In this document: in pieces, positions 1 to 12,484 of the stretch | Position numbering within the stretch: the stretch's first letter is position 1 | Layout: each line of letters begins with the position of its first letter | Source of the DNA: Warburgia ugandensis | Lineage: Eukaryota; Streptophyta; Magnoliopsida; Canellales; Canellaceae | Direction of reading: 5' to 3' | Length of the DNA: 64,000 nt | Assembly: GCA_035236585.1 (NCBI GenBank) | Contig: CP141127.1 | Span: 43,786,001 to 43,850,000, forward strand | The notes under the pieces: generated by a model | What the model was told of the DNA's origin: nothing | The model's input: only the letters and a program-made list of their open reading frames with translations | The model's database searches: none | Program-made: the position numbers and the translations under genes

Positions 1-529
1 CAGCATTGGAAAAATGGCGGCACCGCCATGGGACGGCACCACCTTCATTGGCTATAAAAGCCCTCTCCCCCTCTCCCTCCGAGCATCTCTTTCCCCTTCT
101 TCTCCAGTTGCTTCAGCCTAGAGCTCCTGCAGGCATGGAGAAACTGCAGCCACCAGCGATGGGCACCCTCTTACTACTGCCAGGTAAGACCCTTTTCTCC
201 CCTCTCTAGTTTTCCCGGCCAGAAATCGCCAGGGAAAGCCAGGTTTAGATCCAGCTCCATTGAGCTAGAGCATCCTAGGGACGCTGCGCCTAACGTGTGC
301 CCTAAACACGCCCAGCTAGGATGGCCTTTGGGTGCGCACAATGTGCGGGCACGGTCCCAATTCGGCCGGCACGGAGCTGTGATGCACTAGCGCTGGAGAC
401 GCATCCGCACGATGCCATCCAAGATGCGCACCTTGGTGTATCATTCAGGCGTGTACACAAGGTCTCAGTTCGACCGGGACGCACACACGTCCTGAGAAGT
501 TGTTAACATCCGACCTCACAGTCTAATGC

Positions 530-530
<1 letters not shown>
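1..530 (+). mobile_element. Promoter/leader fragment of a Ty3/gypsy-type LTR
   Basis: The window opens in GC-rich sequence with a TATA box (TATAAAA, 53-59), a pyrimidine-rich leader, and a consensus splice donor (CAGGTAAGAC, GT at 184). It then runs through a GC-rich patch containing many CGCAC/GCGC words (about 280-500). The same order of TATA box, pyrimidine-rich leader, GTAAG donor and GC-rich patch occurs in the LTRs near 62930-63690 and, less clearly, in element C near 33341-33620. I therefore infer an LTR fragment in + orientation whose start lies outside the window. It could instead be the first exon of a host gene: a short ORF from 6 to 209 crosses the donor, but nothing in it is recognisable. 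Confidence 0.5.
53..59 (+). promoter_or_regulatory. TATA box of the LTR fragment
   Basis: TATAAAA stands 25-35 bases before a CT-rich leader, the usual spacing for a plant RNA polymerase II start. It aligns in position with TATA motifs in the LTRs at 29718, 33341 and 62934. Confidence 0.5.

Positions 531-596
<66 letters not shown>
529..596. repeat. (AT)n followed by (AG)n microsatellite
   Basis: About 22 bases of alternating AT are followed directly by about 46 bases of AG. It lies at the boundary between the GC-rich LTR fragment and ordinary AT-rich intergenic DNA. Confidence 0.95.
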
Positions 597-597
<1 letters not shown>

Positions 598-2157
598 ATG
601 CACCTCGTCTCCTCTTCTCACCTCGTCTCCTCTTCTCTCGTTATTTCTTGTACTGTCGAATGGTTCCCTGCAAATAAGGGTATCCAAAGTACGTTACGTC
701 TCCCCGACATGAAGTGGAATCGAATCTTACGATTTATCGTCCAGTCTATCGAATACCTCTCTCTCTCTTTTTGTTAATTTCAAGAATGAAAAAACAAAAT
801 CTTTTCTCATGCAATTTCACATGTGAATGTTACTGCAGACAGATGTAAGGTGAAGAAGAATCCAATTGAAAGGTGTAAGTTTTCATGGCTAGTTATTTTC
901 CTGAAATATTAATTGCAGAAGAGAAATTAAGTATATTGGGAAGCTAGTGAATGAAAAATATTAATGGGAAGTGGAGGCAGGACAAGGGTCTAGCGATTAA
1001 AAAAGGTCATGTGGAGACCATGTGAGATATTGCAAGGCCAACGCCCCGAATTTTTCCATTAGCCCCCACCAGCATCAGCATGTTTTCCGGATCCTGTCAG
1101 CCTCACTTTTCAATCATCCCTAAATTTGATAAAAGCAACCCAACAATCCAACTCCATTTCCTATGATAGGTTACGAGTAAAAACACTAAAATAAAATTTC
1201 TGTTATTAATACACTAATAATATTAGAGAAACATAAACGAAAAAAAAAGAAAGCTTAATATCTCTCGGTTATACTACTTTAACGTCTGGATGAAAGAGTT
1301 AAGATTCATTTCCTAAATTAGAGTAATTTCTTTGAAAAAGTACAGGACACCAGACGTTTTGATAATGACCCCACAAGACCAAGAGCCATTTTAATTTGAT
1401 AGAGAAACCACAAAAGAAAAGGAAAAAAGATCAACGGAAGCCATTTCGAAGCCATTTCCTGGGCTTCATTAGCATTTGATTTATTTCCTCTTAATGTCTG
1501 CACATCTACACAAGATGGTGGTGGGCCCGCGGAGGCATGTGCACGCATGTGATGTGTTTGTTCTCTCAAGGCCCCAGTACCCATTACTTCGAACAAATAA
1601 ATGGGTTTTCAAGTGAAACCTCTGATTTTCAGTCCCTCTCTCTTTTTCCTTTTGACGAGATCTAATACCTTGAAGGATCTTTCAAAACCCCCATCAGCAA
1701 CTCCCCTGCAAGCCTGACCCTCCTTGTACCTTATCTCTCATGCTTCTCTCTATCCCATTATACTCCAACCTCTTAGTTTTCAGAATCCTTGAAACAAGCA
1801 GTCAGCAAAATTACATGTCATACACTTGTAGAGAAACTTTAATAGAAGCTTGCATCTTTGAAATAGTAAATGATAACATTCCATGCCATTGAACATTACC
1901 CATAATTCCTTGCTTTTAGTTTGAGCCTTCCTACCTCCCTTATCTGCTCTGGGATTTTCTCAGGATTAGATCAGTTAAAGACACATTCCGTGCTTCTGAA
2001 CTGAACGGATTCGGATCAAAACCTCTCCGTCCTCCATTCATGTTTTTGAAGAACATCCAGATCAAGTCAAAAGCTTATTTCTTCCTCCCTTCTTATTAGC
2101 ACTCTGAAGAGTGGCACCTGCACCATTTAGCTGTCCTCCTTCGATCTAATCACAGTC
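597..2157. other. Upstream intergenic region of the bHLH gene
   Basis: No gene is recognised here. The sequence is AT-rich with several CT-rich stretches (601-640, 745-770, 1630-1760, 2080-2140), and the last of these is probably part of the 5' UTR. No clear TATA box was found close to the bHLH start. A short open frame on the minus strand (1318-1596) has no recognisable domain. Confidence 0.5.
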
Positions 2158-2718
2158 ATGCAAGACTCGAACTCGTTCAAGAAGGTCTTTCTCAAGAAAC
2201 TCTTGGTGGGTCTTCAACAAAATGAGCTTTCAGCTAAGAACACGAGTTTTATAGAGAGAAGAAGGGCTGTCAAGATATCAGCGGATGTAGCCTTGGCTTA
2301 TGCAAGAGATGGATCAAATTGGAGCCGTTCAGTCATCAATAATGCCTTCCAGCAGGAGAAGAATAAAACCCTTGTGAGGAGTATCTTGGGTGAAGAATTT
2401 GAGAGGCTAACAAAGCCATGTGACACACACCTCACATGTAAGAGGTTGAAGAGCAAGAAGATCTTGAGAAGGAGTCACGCAGTGAGTAGAATAAGAAAGA
2501 ACGCACCTAAGAGGATTCTAGCCTCTGCACTTGCTAAAAAACTGCTCAACAGAAGGACCAATGTGCTCAAATGTCTCATACCAGGAGGAGAATCGATGGA
2601 TGAATTATCTTTATATGAAGAAACTGTGGACTACATTGTTTCTCTCAGAGCTCAGTTGGATGTAATGCGACGTCTTGCAAGTGTTTTCCAATTCACAAAT
2701 TGCAAGTGCGAGTATTAG
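2158..2718 (+). CDS. Atypical bHLH protein, IBH1/AIF-like
   Basis: This intact, intronless gene encodes 186 residues. The C-terminal helix-loop-helix is clear: helix 1 about 122-140 (ALAKKLLNRRTNVLKCL), loop about 141-150 (IPGGESMDEL), helix 2 about 151-173 (YEETVDYIVSLRAQLDVMRR). The region before helix 1 lacks the His-Glu-Arg contacts that read an E-box, so the protein should dimerise without binding DNA by itself. Residues 32-60 (RRRAVKISADVALAYAR, then WSRSVI) match the N-terminal block of the IBH1/IBL1/AIF (bHLH146-150, 158, 159) group. A basic stretch at 95-119 may act in nuclear import. In Arabidopsis and rice these proteins bind growth-promoting bHLH partners (ACE/HBI1, PRE/ILI) and repress brassinosteroid- and gibberellin-driven cell elongation; the role here is inferred from the family. 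The ATG at 2158 is used because the family N-terminal block lies in frame downstream. UPB1-like is the main alternative. Confidence 0.9.
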   Translation: MQDSNSFKKVFLKKLLVGLQQNELSAKNTSFIERRRAVKISADVALAYARDGSNWSRSVINNAFQQEKNKTLVRSILGEEFERLTKPCDTHLTCKRLKSKKILRRSHAVSRIRKNAPKRILASALAKKLLNRRTNVLKCLIPGGESMDELSLYEETVDYIVSLRAQLDVMRRLASVFQFTNCKCEY

Positions 2719-4175
2719 CATAAAGCTGAAAGATTTCTGGCATGTACAGATGATCGAAATATTGTCGAGTCTAGCTTTGGTTTCTTCTTTCCTTTTTGTG
2801 CTATTTTGACTCAGCTTTCTTGGGTTTAAAATCGGTAAGCGCTTGCTATATATATAATTTTCGCTTGATTTTTATTGTTTGCTTTGACTCGACTACGTAT
2901 ATACTCATTACTAAGTTCTGTTGTGCAAGGGAATGAATAGAAAAGACTAAGCAAGGTGGTTCTCTTCAATATCTTCTGTTAAACATGAAAGAATTCTTAA
3001 GGGTATTAGATTATATGAATGTTTATCCTCTATTAGAGATTGGCAAGGAGGAAAAGCTTTCTAAGATGGAAGGGAAAGCTGGTTGGCAACATGAGTTCAG
3101 TTATAAATAAATTGGTGACACACGAGGCCAAGAACAGATGTTTTGGAGTGTAACTTGGACAGAACGTCAGGGCTGCAATTAGTGTAATTAATGGTTATGA
3201 ACCTGTCACAGGAAAAGCGAATCTGTAGTCAGCTGGTGGGCTCATGGTGCCAGTAACATGGGTTTATGATTTAAGAACTATAAAAGCTGTTTCTATATTT
3301 TTCACGTTGTCAGGAATGTCGTGAAGAAAGTTCCTCCAGTCTTGTGACTAGAGAGTAGTCGATTACATCAAAGATATTTGTTACCAATGTGACTACATGA
3401 TTACTTACTAGATCCTTTTCAGCTCCCTCATTTTTAATTGAGGGAAAGATCTAATCGATAAGTAAATAATTTAAGAGGAACTATATTAAATATCGCAGCT
3501 TTAGATGTGGTCACGGAGCATGAACCCCACATTTTCAATCTGAAGTTTGCTATTAGATGGCTGCTTTGCTCGACCATAGGATCGAATCGTTATGGGGCAA
3601 TAACGATTGATATTGGGCATTAAGCATTCATTCATGATATCTTCCCTTTTTCTTCATGTGTTAAACCGATGGATATCCCGTAAAAAACTTGCTGAATAGC
3701 CTCGTGCTACTTGCAGCATTTGTGAAGTAACTACTTTAATTATATTGGGTAAAGCTAATATGCGGAACACAAACAAGACTATGATCAGCCAAGGCAGACT
3801 AAATTTTCCACAATGTTGTTTCAGAACAGCCATTGATAGTCTTCTCTCTCTCTCTCTCTCTCCCCCCCTTTGGTTATGGGTCATAATAGAAAACTAAAGT
3901 TAATCATGGAGAATATAACGATAACTTAGAGGAAGACAATTCCAAAGGAATGAAGACTTGCCGGAAGCTCCTGGCTTGGAAAAGGCGTATATGTGCATGC
4001 AATGGACCTAATTTTACAGTTAACTTGTGATATATTACATATATCACATAGTCTGAAATCTCCAATGAAAAGCCCAAAATATGCACAAAAATTTCAGGAA
4101 GCCAGTAAAGGCATAGTTCTAAAACACACCAGTCAGACTCCTCCTCTCTAGATATACACATGTCAAACATCAGTC
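2719..4175. other. 3' flank of the bHLH gene and intergenic DNA
   Basis: The first 200-300 bases after the stop are T-rich and should hold the 3' UTR and poly(A) signal, although no single strong AATAAA stands out. The rest is AT-rich with a (TC)n run at 3842-3863. Two short minus-strand open frames (3654-3884 and 3904-4170) resemble no protein I know, and I do not call them genes. Confidence 0.5.
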
Positions 4176-4245
4176 CACCACTACACAGGAGGCCTTTAAA
4201 GTCGGTATAAAGAAATCATTATTTTTTACTACCAACTTTGTAAAC
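4176..4245 (+). repeat. CACTA terminal inverted repeat, left
   Basis: Begins CACCACTACACAGGAG and pairs with the reverse complement of 21975-22047. Shared blocks include the AAAGAA-containing stretch and ACTACC(A/G)ACTTTGTAA. About 65-70 bases match with scattered mismatches and small gaps. Confidence 0.85.
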
Positions 4246-4700
4246 ATTTTACAAGTCATTTAGAAAAAAATAACTTTTAAAAGTATAGACTTCATAAGTC
4301 ATTTACTCAAAAACGATTTCTTTAAGTCAGGCACGAAGAGGAGTTTCTTCACGGGAAAGGACTTTTAAAGTCGTTTGACTCAAGTGACTTCAAAAGCCTA
4401 AACTTTTAAAGTCATTTAGAAATAAACAACTTTAAAAGTTATTGAATTTTGCAGTTGTTTAGTTCCAAATGACTTTACAAGTATATACTTTGGTCTGGTG
4501 TAAAGAGGAATTTTATTTGGAAAAGAACTTTTAAAGTCATTTGATTCAAATGACTTCAAAATTCATTTACTTTTAAGTCGTTTAGAAATAAACAACTTAA
4601 AAGTCCTTTTCCACATAAAATTCCTCTTTGCACTAGACTAAAGTATATACTTTTAAAGTCCTTTGACTCAAATGACTTCAAAAGTCCTTGTTCATCTATA
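4188..4700. repeat. CACTA subterminal repeat array, left
   Basis: Many copies of a motif close to ACTTTTAAAGTC(G/A)TTT occur in both orientations. They are often arranged as a head-to-head pair forming an imperfect palindrome, for example around 4365-4400 and 4530-4600. A further small cluster lies at 5440-5515. Subterminal arrays of short direct and inverted repeats are the transposase-binding regions of En/Spm-type elements. Confidence 0.8.
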
Positions 4701-5301
4701 AAAGGTCGAAGTCATCTCAAATTTTCTTGTGTCCTTTTTCTCTTCTTGCATTTCATTTTGTATATTTTGATTTTTTGTGTCATGAAAAACACTGTAAGTA
4801 AACCAAAACTTCTTTTTGTCATGCATTACTTTCTTGCTACCAACTCTTACTATTCGCATTTTGTAGATCAAATGGGTTTTGTCACTATGGATGATGGGCT
4901 TAAGAAGTGTGTTAGCTCCTCATGATTTTGACAAAAATTGTATGATTTCATTGCAAACAATAACTGCTAGCTTCTCTCTCTAACCCTCACTATTGGAGAA
5001 AGGGAAAACATTACTATTTGTGGTTCTCACCCAAAATTAGGGTTTGATGAATAGAAATGCTTCTATTATGTTGGTCGAGGAAGTTGTAGGTTAAAGCTTT
5101 ACCCTCTCACCCCATAGAGTGGTGTTAGCTGAATATTAGGGGCTAGATTTTTATGAAATTGTTTTAAATTAGCTCTTTGTTCATGATGTTGTATTAAAAT
5201 TATCTAATAATATGTAACATTTGATATATGTAATAAAAGGATGCTAAATGAGGAATTAATCCAAGAAATGCATTGATTTACTTGTTCACGTGTTTGGTTT
5301 T

Positions 5302-5321
5302 GTGTGTGTGTGTGTGTGTGT
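5302..5321. repeat. (TG)n microsatellite
   Basis: About ten TG units in the leader of the left CACTA half. Confidence 0.9.
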
Positions 5322-5984
5322 GCAAAGAATGCATCAATCAACATTGACTATCATAAAATATCATTTTCATTCTGCATTTATGTAAGATATTATAAAGTAC
5401 TAATATAAAATATACATATTGATGTGAAAACTATATTAATTTTGAAAGTCATTTGCTGTAAAGAACTTTAAAAGTGAGTACTTTTAAAGTCATTTGCATT
5501 AAATGACTTTCAAAGTCAGTACTTCATTTTAAGTGTTATTTCATTCTTTTGCTTTACTTTTTGCCACTATCTTCATCTATACACTAAATAAATTTGAATT
5601 TTCATTGTGGTTATCCTCAACCAAATCCCAACTATGAATTGGAACTACATTCGCATATTCGTAGTGGATATTGATTTTTGAGTCTTGGTCAGTATCTTTT
5701 TATTTGTCTCATACACACACACACACATGCATATTTGAAGAATCTTTTCATGGTTATGGTTAGAAACTTGCCTTTTAAAGTTAAATTTCTTTTTGAATGT
5801 GTGTATCATATTTTCCATCTTTTTTCATTGTTAATTAAAAACTTTGACATGTGTGTATGCATGTAATTTAGTTATTTTAAATACTTATAATTCTTGTATA
5901 CCTTATGTTTGGTAAAATACCTAACCTAATCTTTACAAGACTAACAAGTCTCCACACACAGATTTGCTTCAACTTCTTGAGATA

Positions 5985-8590
5985 ATGGATAAATATGTTT
6001 TGATGACTATGACAAGAACATCAAAAGAATATGAAGGAATAAAAAATTTCATAGAGTTCACACTTAGAGTAGGTGTTGATCGTAATCCCATGCACTGTCC
6101 ATGCTCCAAATGTGGAAACTTAAAAAAGTAACTATAAGGGCATATAGAGAACACTTGTACTTAAATAGAATCGATGAAAGTTATCAGCTATGGATTTGGC
6201 ATGGAGAAGAACTTTTGCATAGGTCCTCGATAAGGCTTGGAAGATATGATCAAGACATTGTAGGAAGTGTTGTAGACAATACAACTATACCGATGTTTCA
6301 AGATGCATGCAATGACTTCCAGGATGACCTTGAACAATTTCATTCAACAATATTAGAGGAAGTCGATGAGCTATTGTACATTGAGTGTAAAGATTATACT
6401 AAGTTGTCTATAGTAGTAAAAATTTACAACGTGAAATCAAGATTTGGTTTTTCAGATCAAGGTTTTACAGAAGTCTTGAAAGTAGTGGATAAGATGTTAT
6501 CGAAAGGATAATAAATTGGCAAGGTCCACATGGGAGGAAATGGCTACACTAAGGTTGAAGTATGAGAATATAATGCGTGTCCCAATGATTGCATCTTGTA
6601 CAAGAAAGAGCACGTGGATAAAATTACATGCTTAACTTATGGATAGTCAAGATGGAAGTTAAAGAAGAATTCAACTGAGACAGTTACAAACATTCTTGCA
6701 AAGGTTCTATGGTACTTTCCCTTGATTCCAAGGTTCAAAAGAATTTTTTGTATTACAAAAACAATGGGGAAATTATTGTGGCATGCAAACGAAAGAGTAG
6801 CTGATATCTTTTCAGGCCATTTAGTAGATAGCCCAGCATAGAAGCTCGTAGACTTCATGTAGCCTAATTTTTATAAAGAATCTAGAAACCTATGACTTGC
6901 ACTATCTGCAAATGGGATTAATCCTCATGGTTTTATGACCAACAAGTATAGTTGTTGGCCTACAATATTAGTTTGTTATAACCTCCCACCATCTCTATGC
7001 ATGAAGAGGAAGTTCACGATGTTAATTATGTTGATATCGGGTCCAAAGTAGCCAGGGAATGACACGGATGTATACTTGTTTCTCTTGATCATTGATCTTG
7101 AGACATTATGAGACATAGGTATTGAAGCATACGATGCATACAGGAAAGAGTCATTCACCCTCAAGGCTATACTATTGTGGACAATAAGTGAAGTTCCTGC
7201 ATATGGTAATTTGTTAAGATACATCGTGAAGGGATACAATAGTTGTCCTATCTATGATGATCAAACATGTGTAGTATACTTAAACATGGTAGGAAAATGG
7301 CATTCCTTAGCCATGGACGGTGGTTGCATCGAGACTGTCCATATCATTTTAATAAGGAAGAATTTAATGGTAGTGTAGAGACAAGGACACCTCCAAAGAT
7401 GTTAATAGGATGACAAGTATTGGAAGAGGTTGAAAACATTAGTCTTGTGGGAAAAGAAGAAATCAAGTAAATGTGTAGGTGAAAAAATTTGTAGAAGTTG
7501 TTGGTAGAAGAAATCAATATTCTTTTGGCTTGCATACTAGAAATCACTGCATCTATGCCATGTGTTTTGTGTAATGCACATTGAGAAGAATGTGTGTGAA
7601 AGTTTGACCTATACCTTGCTTGATATCCTAGGATAAACAAAAGATGGACTTGCAGCTCCAATGGGTCTTATGAAGATGGGTTTGAATAGAAGGTTGCATC
7701 CATAGAATAAGGGCATTTTAGGAACATACCTACGAAGGCAAATTATACGCTTGATAGAGAGGAGAGAAGAATAGTGTGTAAAAACCTGTCTGAGCTCAAA
7801 GTCTCAGATGACTACTCTTCAAAATTTAAAAGCATTGTCTCCATAAAAGAGCTAAAATAGCTAAGGATGAAGCCCCTGATTGCCATGCATTGCAACAACT
7901 CCTGCCTATCATTATATGTTCAGTGTTTCCAAACAAAGTTAGGGGAGTGATTATTAAATTATGCTACTTCTTTAAGGATTTGTGCAAGAAGTTGGTGGAT
8001 GCTTCAAAATTACAAGAAATTTAAGGACATCTAGTGACAACTTTGTGTGAGCTTGAGACAATCTTCCCACCATCCTTTTTTGACATCATAGTATACTTTA
8101 CAATGCACCTCATTAATGAGGTCAGACTTTGTGGCTTAGTTTACTAGTAATGGATGTACCCATTTGAGAGGTACATGAAAATTTTAAAGGGTATTTATGA
8201 AATCACAATCGGTAAGAGGGATGGATAGTCGAATGTTATATTATGGAGGAAGCAGTGGAATTTTGCATAGGGCACCTATCAGCAGTGGAAGAAAGAAAGA
8301 ATTGGTTGCATTTCATGAACCCAAGGTTGGAGAACCTCCATCGAGTAGTTGTGTATCGATCGTTGACTATAAAAAATGGGACATGCATCATTATGCGTTG
8401 CAAAATGTTGATGAACTCCAACTGTACACTGAGTAAGCTGATCATGCCCTTAAGTAAAAATTAGTTATTAATGGTTATATTTTCTTTAATCTCTTTATTA
8501 ATTTGTGTGGGTGTGTAGTGAGCACATGGATGTCCTCAAGGCAAAGAATCTAAGTTATGCAAAGAAACAGAAGTGGATAAAATGAAATAA
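5985..8590 (+). pseudogene. CACTA transposase (TNPD-type), left copy, broken
   Basis: The order of domains is still readable across frames. The transposase-associated zinc domain (PF13963) spans about 5985-6230, with the Cys cluster CPCSKCGN and then IWHGEELLH. The Transposase_21 core (PF02992) spans about 6650-7380; its readable blocks include WYFPLIPRFKR, LPPSLCMKRKF, DVYLF and LLWTISEVPAYGN. DUF4218 (PF13960) spans about 7860-8440, with FPPSF and PFERYMK. The last piece (8517-8580), after a probable intron, reads EHMDVL and then KKQKWIK. A stop occurs at about 6127 within the zinc domain, and more stops follow at 6510 and in the core. The DUF4216 part found in the right copy is missing after about 8760. 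This cannot give a working transposase. Confidence 0.85.
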
Positions 8591-8757
8591 TTCACATTTA
8601 ATAAATTACATTTTGTATATATTGCATACATAATCTTACTTGCAACTATCATATCCTACTTAATATGTGCATACACAGATTCAAGATCCAAATTCATTTC
8701 ATCCATATTCATTTATTCCCATACTCCAAATTTCTACTCATTCATTGCTTAAAGAAC

Positions 8758-8760
<3 letters not shown>

Positions 8761-8801
<41 letters not shown>
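8761..8801. repeat. (AT)n(TG)n microsatellite
   Basis: Alternating AT (about 10 bases) runs into about 15 TG units. It lies close to where similarity between the two inverted CACTA arms ends. Confidence 0.9.
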
Positions 8802-8803
<2 letters not shown>

Positions 8804-11149
8804 ATATATTTCAAGAAAAGAATAAAATCTAAGGGAACACACGCAAGTGAATGAAAAAATACTTTATTATGTATTTCAGGTTCATGTATTTACTTCAAGT
8901 GATCTAATTGAAACTCATTACATACTCAGCCTATTTAGTATGTATTTCATTGAGATTTACTCTGGAGTAACTCTTCCTATTTGAACACTCAAAAAGTACA
9001 GCAGCTTGAAATACAACATATTTAATTACCAACTTTTTAGCTAGATCAAAAAACAAAATGTAGAAAAATATAAGATTATGAAAAGTAAAAAGTGTTCTAC
9101 CTTTCTTAAATGGGAAACAAGAATATTATCGAATATGAGCATCCTTATGTATCTCAAGACATAATACCCACACTCCCAATTAGATTATTGTTTAGGGCAC
9201 CGTGCAAGAAGAACAACAAAAAAGAACTCATAAATGTAATTTGTAATAATGGAGGTTTAACTAGAGGTGACTTAGAGTAATTAACTGTTTCATGCACCTT
9301 CACATTTGGTTGTACAATCTCGCTGATATTAGCCCATTCAAACCAAATTCTACAAATTTAAATTTCAAATGCATTATAGACGAATAAAAAATTACTTATC
9401 TACACATAACATATGAAATAAATAAATGCTTACTTATTTATAATTTGTATGAGGGTGGGATGGATGTGTGATCCATAAGAATAAAAAAGGAAAGCATGCC
9501 CACCAGGCACATCCAAAACTAGTAGCATCCAATGTGACCTGCATAGATAGTCAAATGAATTGTGATAGAAGTTGACAATCACTGAGAATAGAATAAGTTG
9601 GTATGAAAATAAGAAAATTAAAACTTACCCACTATTGTAAGGAATCATTAGGCCTTGTCCTTGAGAGTAGTGAAAGAATACCTATAAAATATCCTGAACA
9701 CGCCTCTCTATTGGCCACTGTTCAGTAGATCTAAAAATTATACTAGCGTCAAGGAATTGGTAAAGTATGCCCTCAGCCTCAAAAACGCTAGTAGCATCAT
9801 TCAAGAAGCTACATAAAAGAAATAATTATTACCTATACATGAAAATATAACATGTAAATGTCAAATGATTTATAAACAAGTATGTGCATATACCCCATGT
9901 AGGTAATCCAATGGGTAAATTGTAATAGGTCCTCTGCCATAAGTGGCACTTCAACAATGTCCTCGGCAAGCATTCTCCTACTTGATTCATACATGATTAA
10001 TTACCATATCGTCATTGATGAGACCCTAAATTAACCTTGGGGATTGAGGCATGAGGTGGAACTTTCACACCTTGGATGGCTGCTGTAAAAGATGTAAAAA
10101 ATTTCTTCTGAATAATATTAATCAATGAAGAGGACTTAATTTATGATGAAAAAAAATCAAAGATATATACAAGTACCTATTCTATTGGCGAAGCTGCAAT
10201 AGGTGACAATGAAAAGGCTACCAATCTCAGTGCCTGATGTTGTGGCTTATTAACCGTATATAGTTATTAAACAATTAAGTAAAGCCTCTAGCTAAATTTT
10301 TTTGATGAGGAACGGAGTATGTTAAGGTACATATTGTGGACTCTATGGGAATGACTAGTGCCAACGGCCATGTGATGTGATATGCAACTGCCTACCCAAC
10401 AATTATAATATTTTCCAATTCTAATGGGAATGGTAGGTAGGCATTAGCATTCAAAGTCATGGTAATGGATACCTACTTAGTATGTGGTGGCATACTAATT
10501 CAGTGCAAAACGTTTCTTTCATGCTCATAGCATGAACCAATTGTCACGATGTTTTTATGGGAATCCAAGCCAACATGCATTGAGCCACGTGCAAATCAAA
10601 TTTACAATAGAGAGGTTGAAATAGAGAATTATTATAGAAAGACAATGAAAATTTCCAATTTTGTCTATATATATACATAAATACATACATACATATATAT
10701 ATATATATACATCCTAGGCAGGAATTTCCTTTTCGCGTGGCGCTGGATGTCCTTCATTATCTTCTTCAGTTTAGGATATGCATCTCGCATTTAATGGATG
10801 TACAAGGGTGCTACAAGAATTATGAGCAGAGGAAGTAGTAACAATCATCAAACCTCCCTCATATATCAGTCTTTATTTTCTCAAAGAGCTCATTGTAAGC
10901 CTCCTCATCATCTTGAACTTTAAGTAAATGTCCTTTACCAAAGAATTTAGAAGGAACAACACTGTGCCCCTAAATGGACTAGGGTGGTCCTTCTTATTGC
11001 CCAGAGCCCTATATAGGATGTCCTCGTTGGTAGTAGTACTGCTCAGAGTTCTTGTAGTAGTGCTTTCTTAGGTAAGAATGTCCTACAATTTAATTAGAAA
11101 GACATGATCATGTCATCTAATTAATTGTATAAAATTCATAGATAGGTGG
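8802..11149 (-). other. CACTA interior, mostly unassigned
   Basis: AT-rich sequence downstream of the Transposase_24-like remnant and on the same strand as it. One short readable minus-strand peptide near 10020-10080 (VKVPPHASIPKVN) suggests decayed coding sequence, but I cannot assign it. An (AT)n run lies at 10690-10707. Confidence 0.4.
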
Positions 11150-11925
11150 AACCACTTACTATGCCAGAAGTAATTTGCATAGTACTTTCATCTGAGACAT
11201 TCTTGCTAGTATAACCCACGGAATGCCTTATCTTCCAGAGGATGGAGTGATCAATGGGTTTTGTGCTCCCTAGCTTTCTTTTGTTGTCAAGCAAAGACAC
11301 TATAATTAAAGAACAACATGTGTATAACTATAGTAGCATTAAATTGAAAGGGATAAATTATCATAGAAGCTTACTTTGCACTCTTCTAAATGAGCATAGC
11401 CCAACCAGGATAGGTGGTGCTACATATTTGTTCACACACCTTTCTTTCCGTTGCACTCTTTGCCTACACATTTGTACATGCTTGATCAAGTGCAATAATT
11501 TGATGTTACATGTAATTAATTAAATGAAGCAATGGTTCTATACATAGATCAAATTCAACGAGGTGTGGTTCTGTACAATTGCATTCCAAACCTTAATCAA
11601 TGACATCAGATAAAATGGAAGGCACAACCTTGATGGATCATTAACATTTTGAGATATGTAATTGAAAGCAAGGTAGTTCTTCCATTTTCTTCATTGCTCA
11701 CCAGCCCCTTGTAAAAGCATACGTATTCTTGTCATCCTACATGTCAAATGCATTCTACAAATTGTACACATCAAATTGCTATATTTGAAAGAAAAAAGGT
11801 AAGTTATGATGTAAATAATACATGTACTTAATGTTTACATACCTTCTCCATTTCCCATATTGAATATTTTTTTCAGTATGGCACATGTCTACAATCCTCA
11901 AATGTGATAGGAACCATGCTTCTTA
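11150..11925 (-). pseudogene. Second CACTA gene remnant, Transposase_24-like (TNPA-type)
   Basis: Minus-strand fragments follow the pattern of the plant Ptta/En/Spm protein (PF03004). They include MVPITFEDCRHVPY at about 11925-11885, then CSFRRVQSKLL near 11410-11380, then RKLGSTKPIDHSIL and DESTMQI (11280-11170), which resemble the family's ELGRxPxxxEVF and V(D/N)(D/E)ES blocks. The pieces are in different frames and separated by likely introns and stops. The gene runs the same way as the right-hand transposase, so the two probably belonged to one element, with a retrotransposon LTR now between them. Confidence 0.55.
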
Positions 11926-12484
11926 TTGTAGAGCAAATTAAACTATTATAAGTAGGTGTAGTCTCACTAATCTCTTACCCTCTGCTATTGTATTGGATAG
12001 TTTATTTAATTCCCTTCAACTTTCTCTTGATAACCTTTTCCATTGTTGTTCATCCTTTACCCTTTCTTTTTTGGAGTAGTGTTCATGTTGGCCTCCTAAT
12101 CATGCTCTTCATTGTGGCTGTAATCTTTAGTTTGATTTTCTTCTCATTCTATCTTTACTACCAAAAACCACACAATGATATTAGAATAATGACATAAAAA
12201 AAAGGCCATGTAATTCATCTAATGAAACCCAACTAACATGACTTACAATTTAATTTGCATGATTATAAGTAAAGAAATGTTAACTTGCATGATTCTAAGT
12301 AAACCAAGTTGTAAGTAAAGCAATATTAACTTGCATAATTCTAGTAATCACATAGCACATCTATATACAGATTCATTTGCACTCATATAGACATGACTGA
12401 AACAATCTAGCTTTAAGTAAGCAACTACGACTGCCATTTGACAATCAAGAGATGCATCTTAAAGAATTTACTAGCAATCCTCCA

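Noticed and set aside
6..209. Open frame with a possible signal-like Leu-rich stretch near the window start
   Set aside because: It crosses a consensus splice donor in an LTR-like leader and has no recognisable domain; more likely a leader sequence than a gene.
1318..1596. 92-codon frame on the minus strand
   Set aside because: Its hydrophobic segment comes from A/T-rich intergenic DNA; no homology recognised and no supporting promoter.
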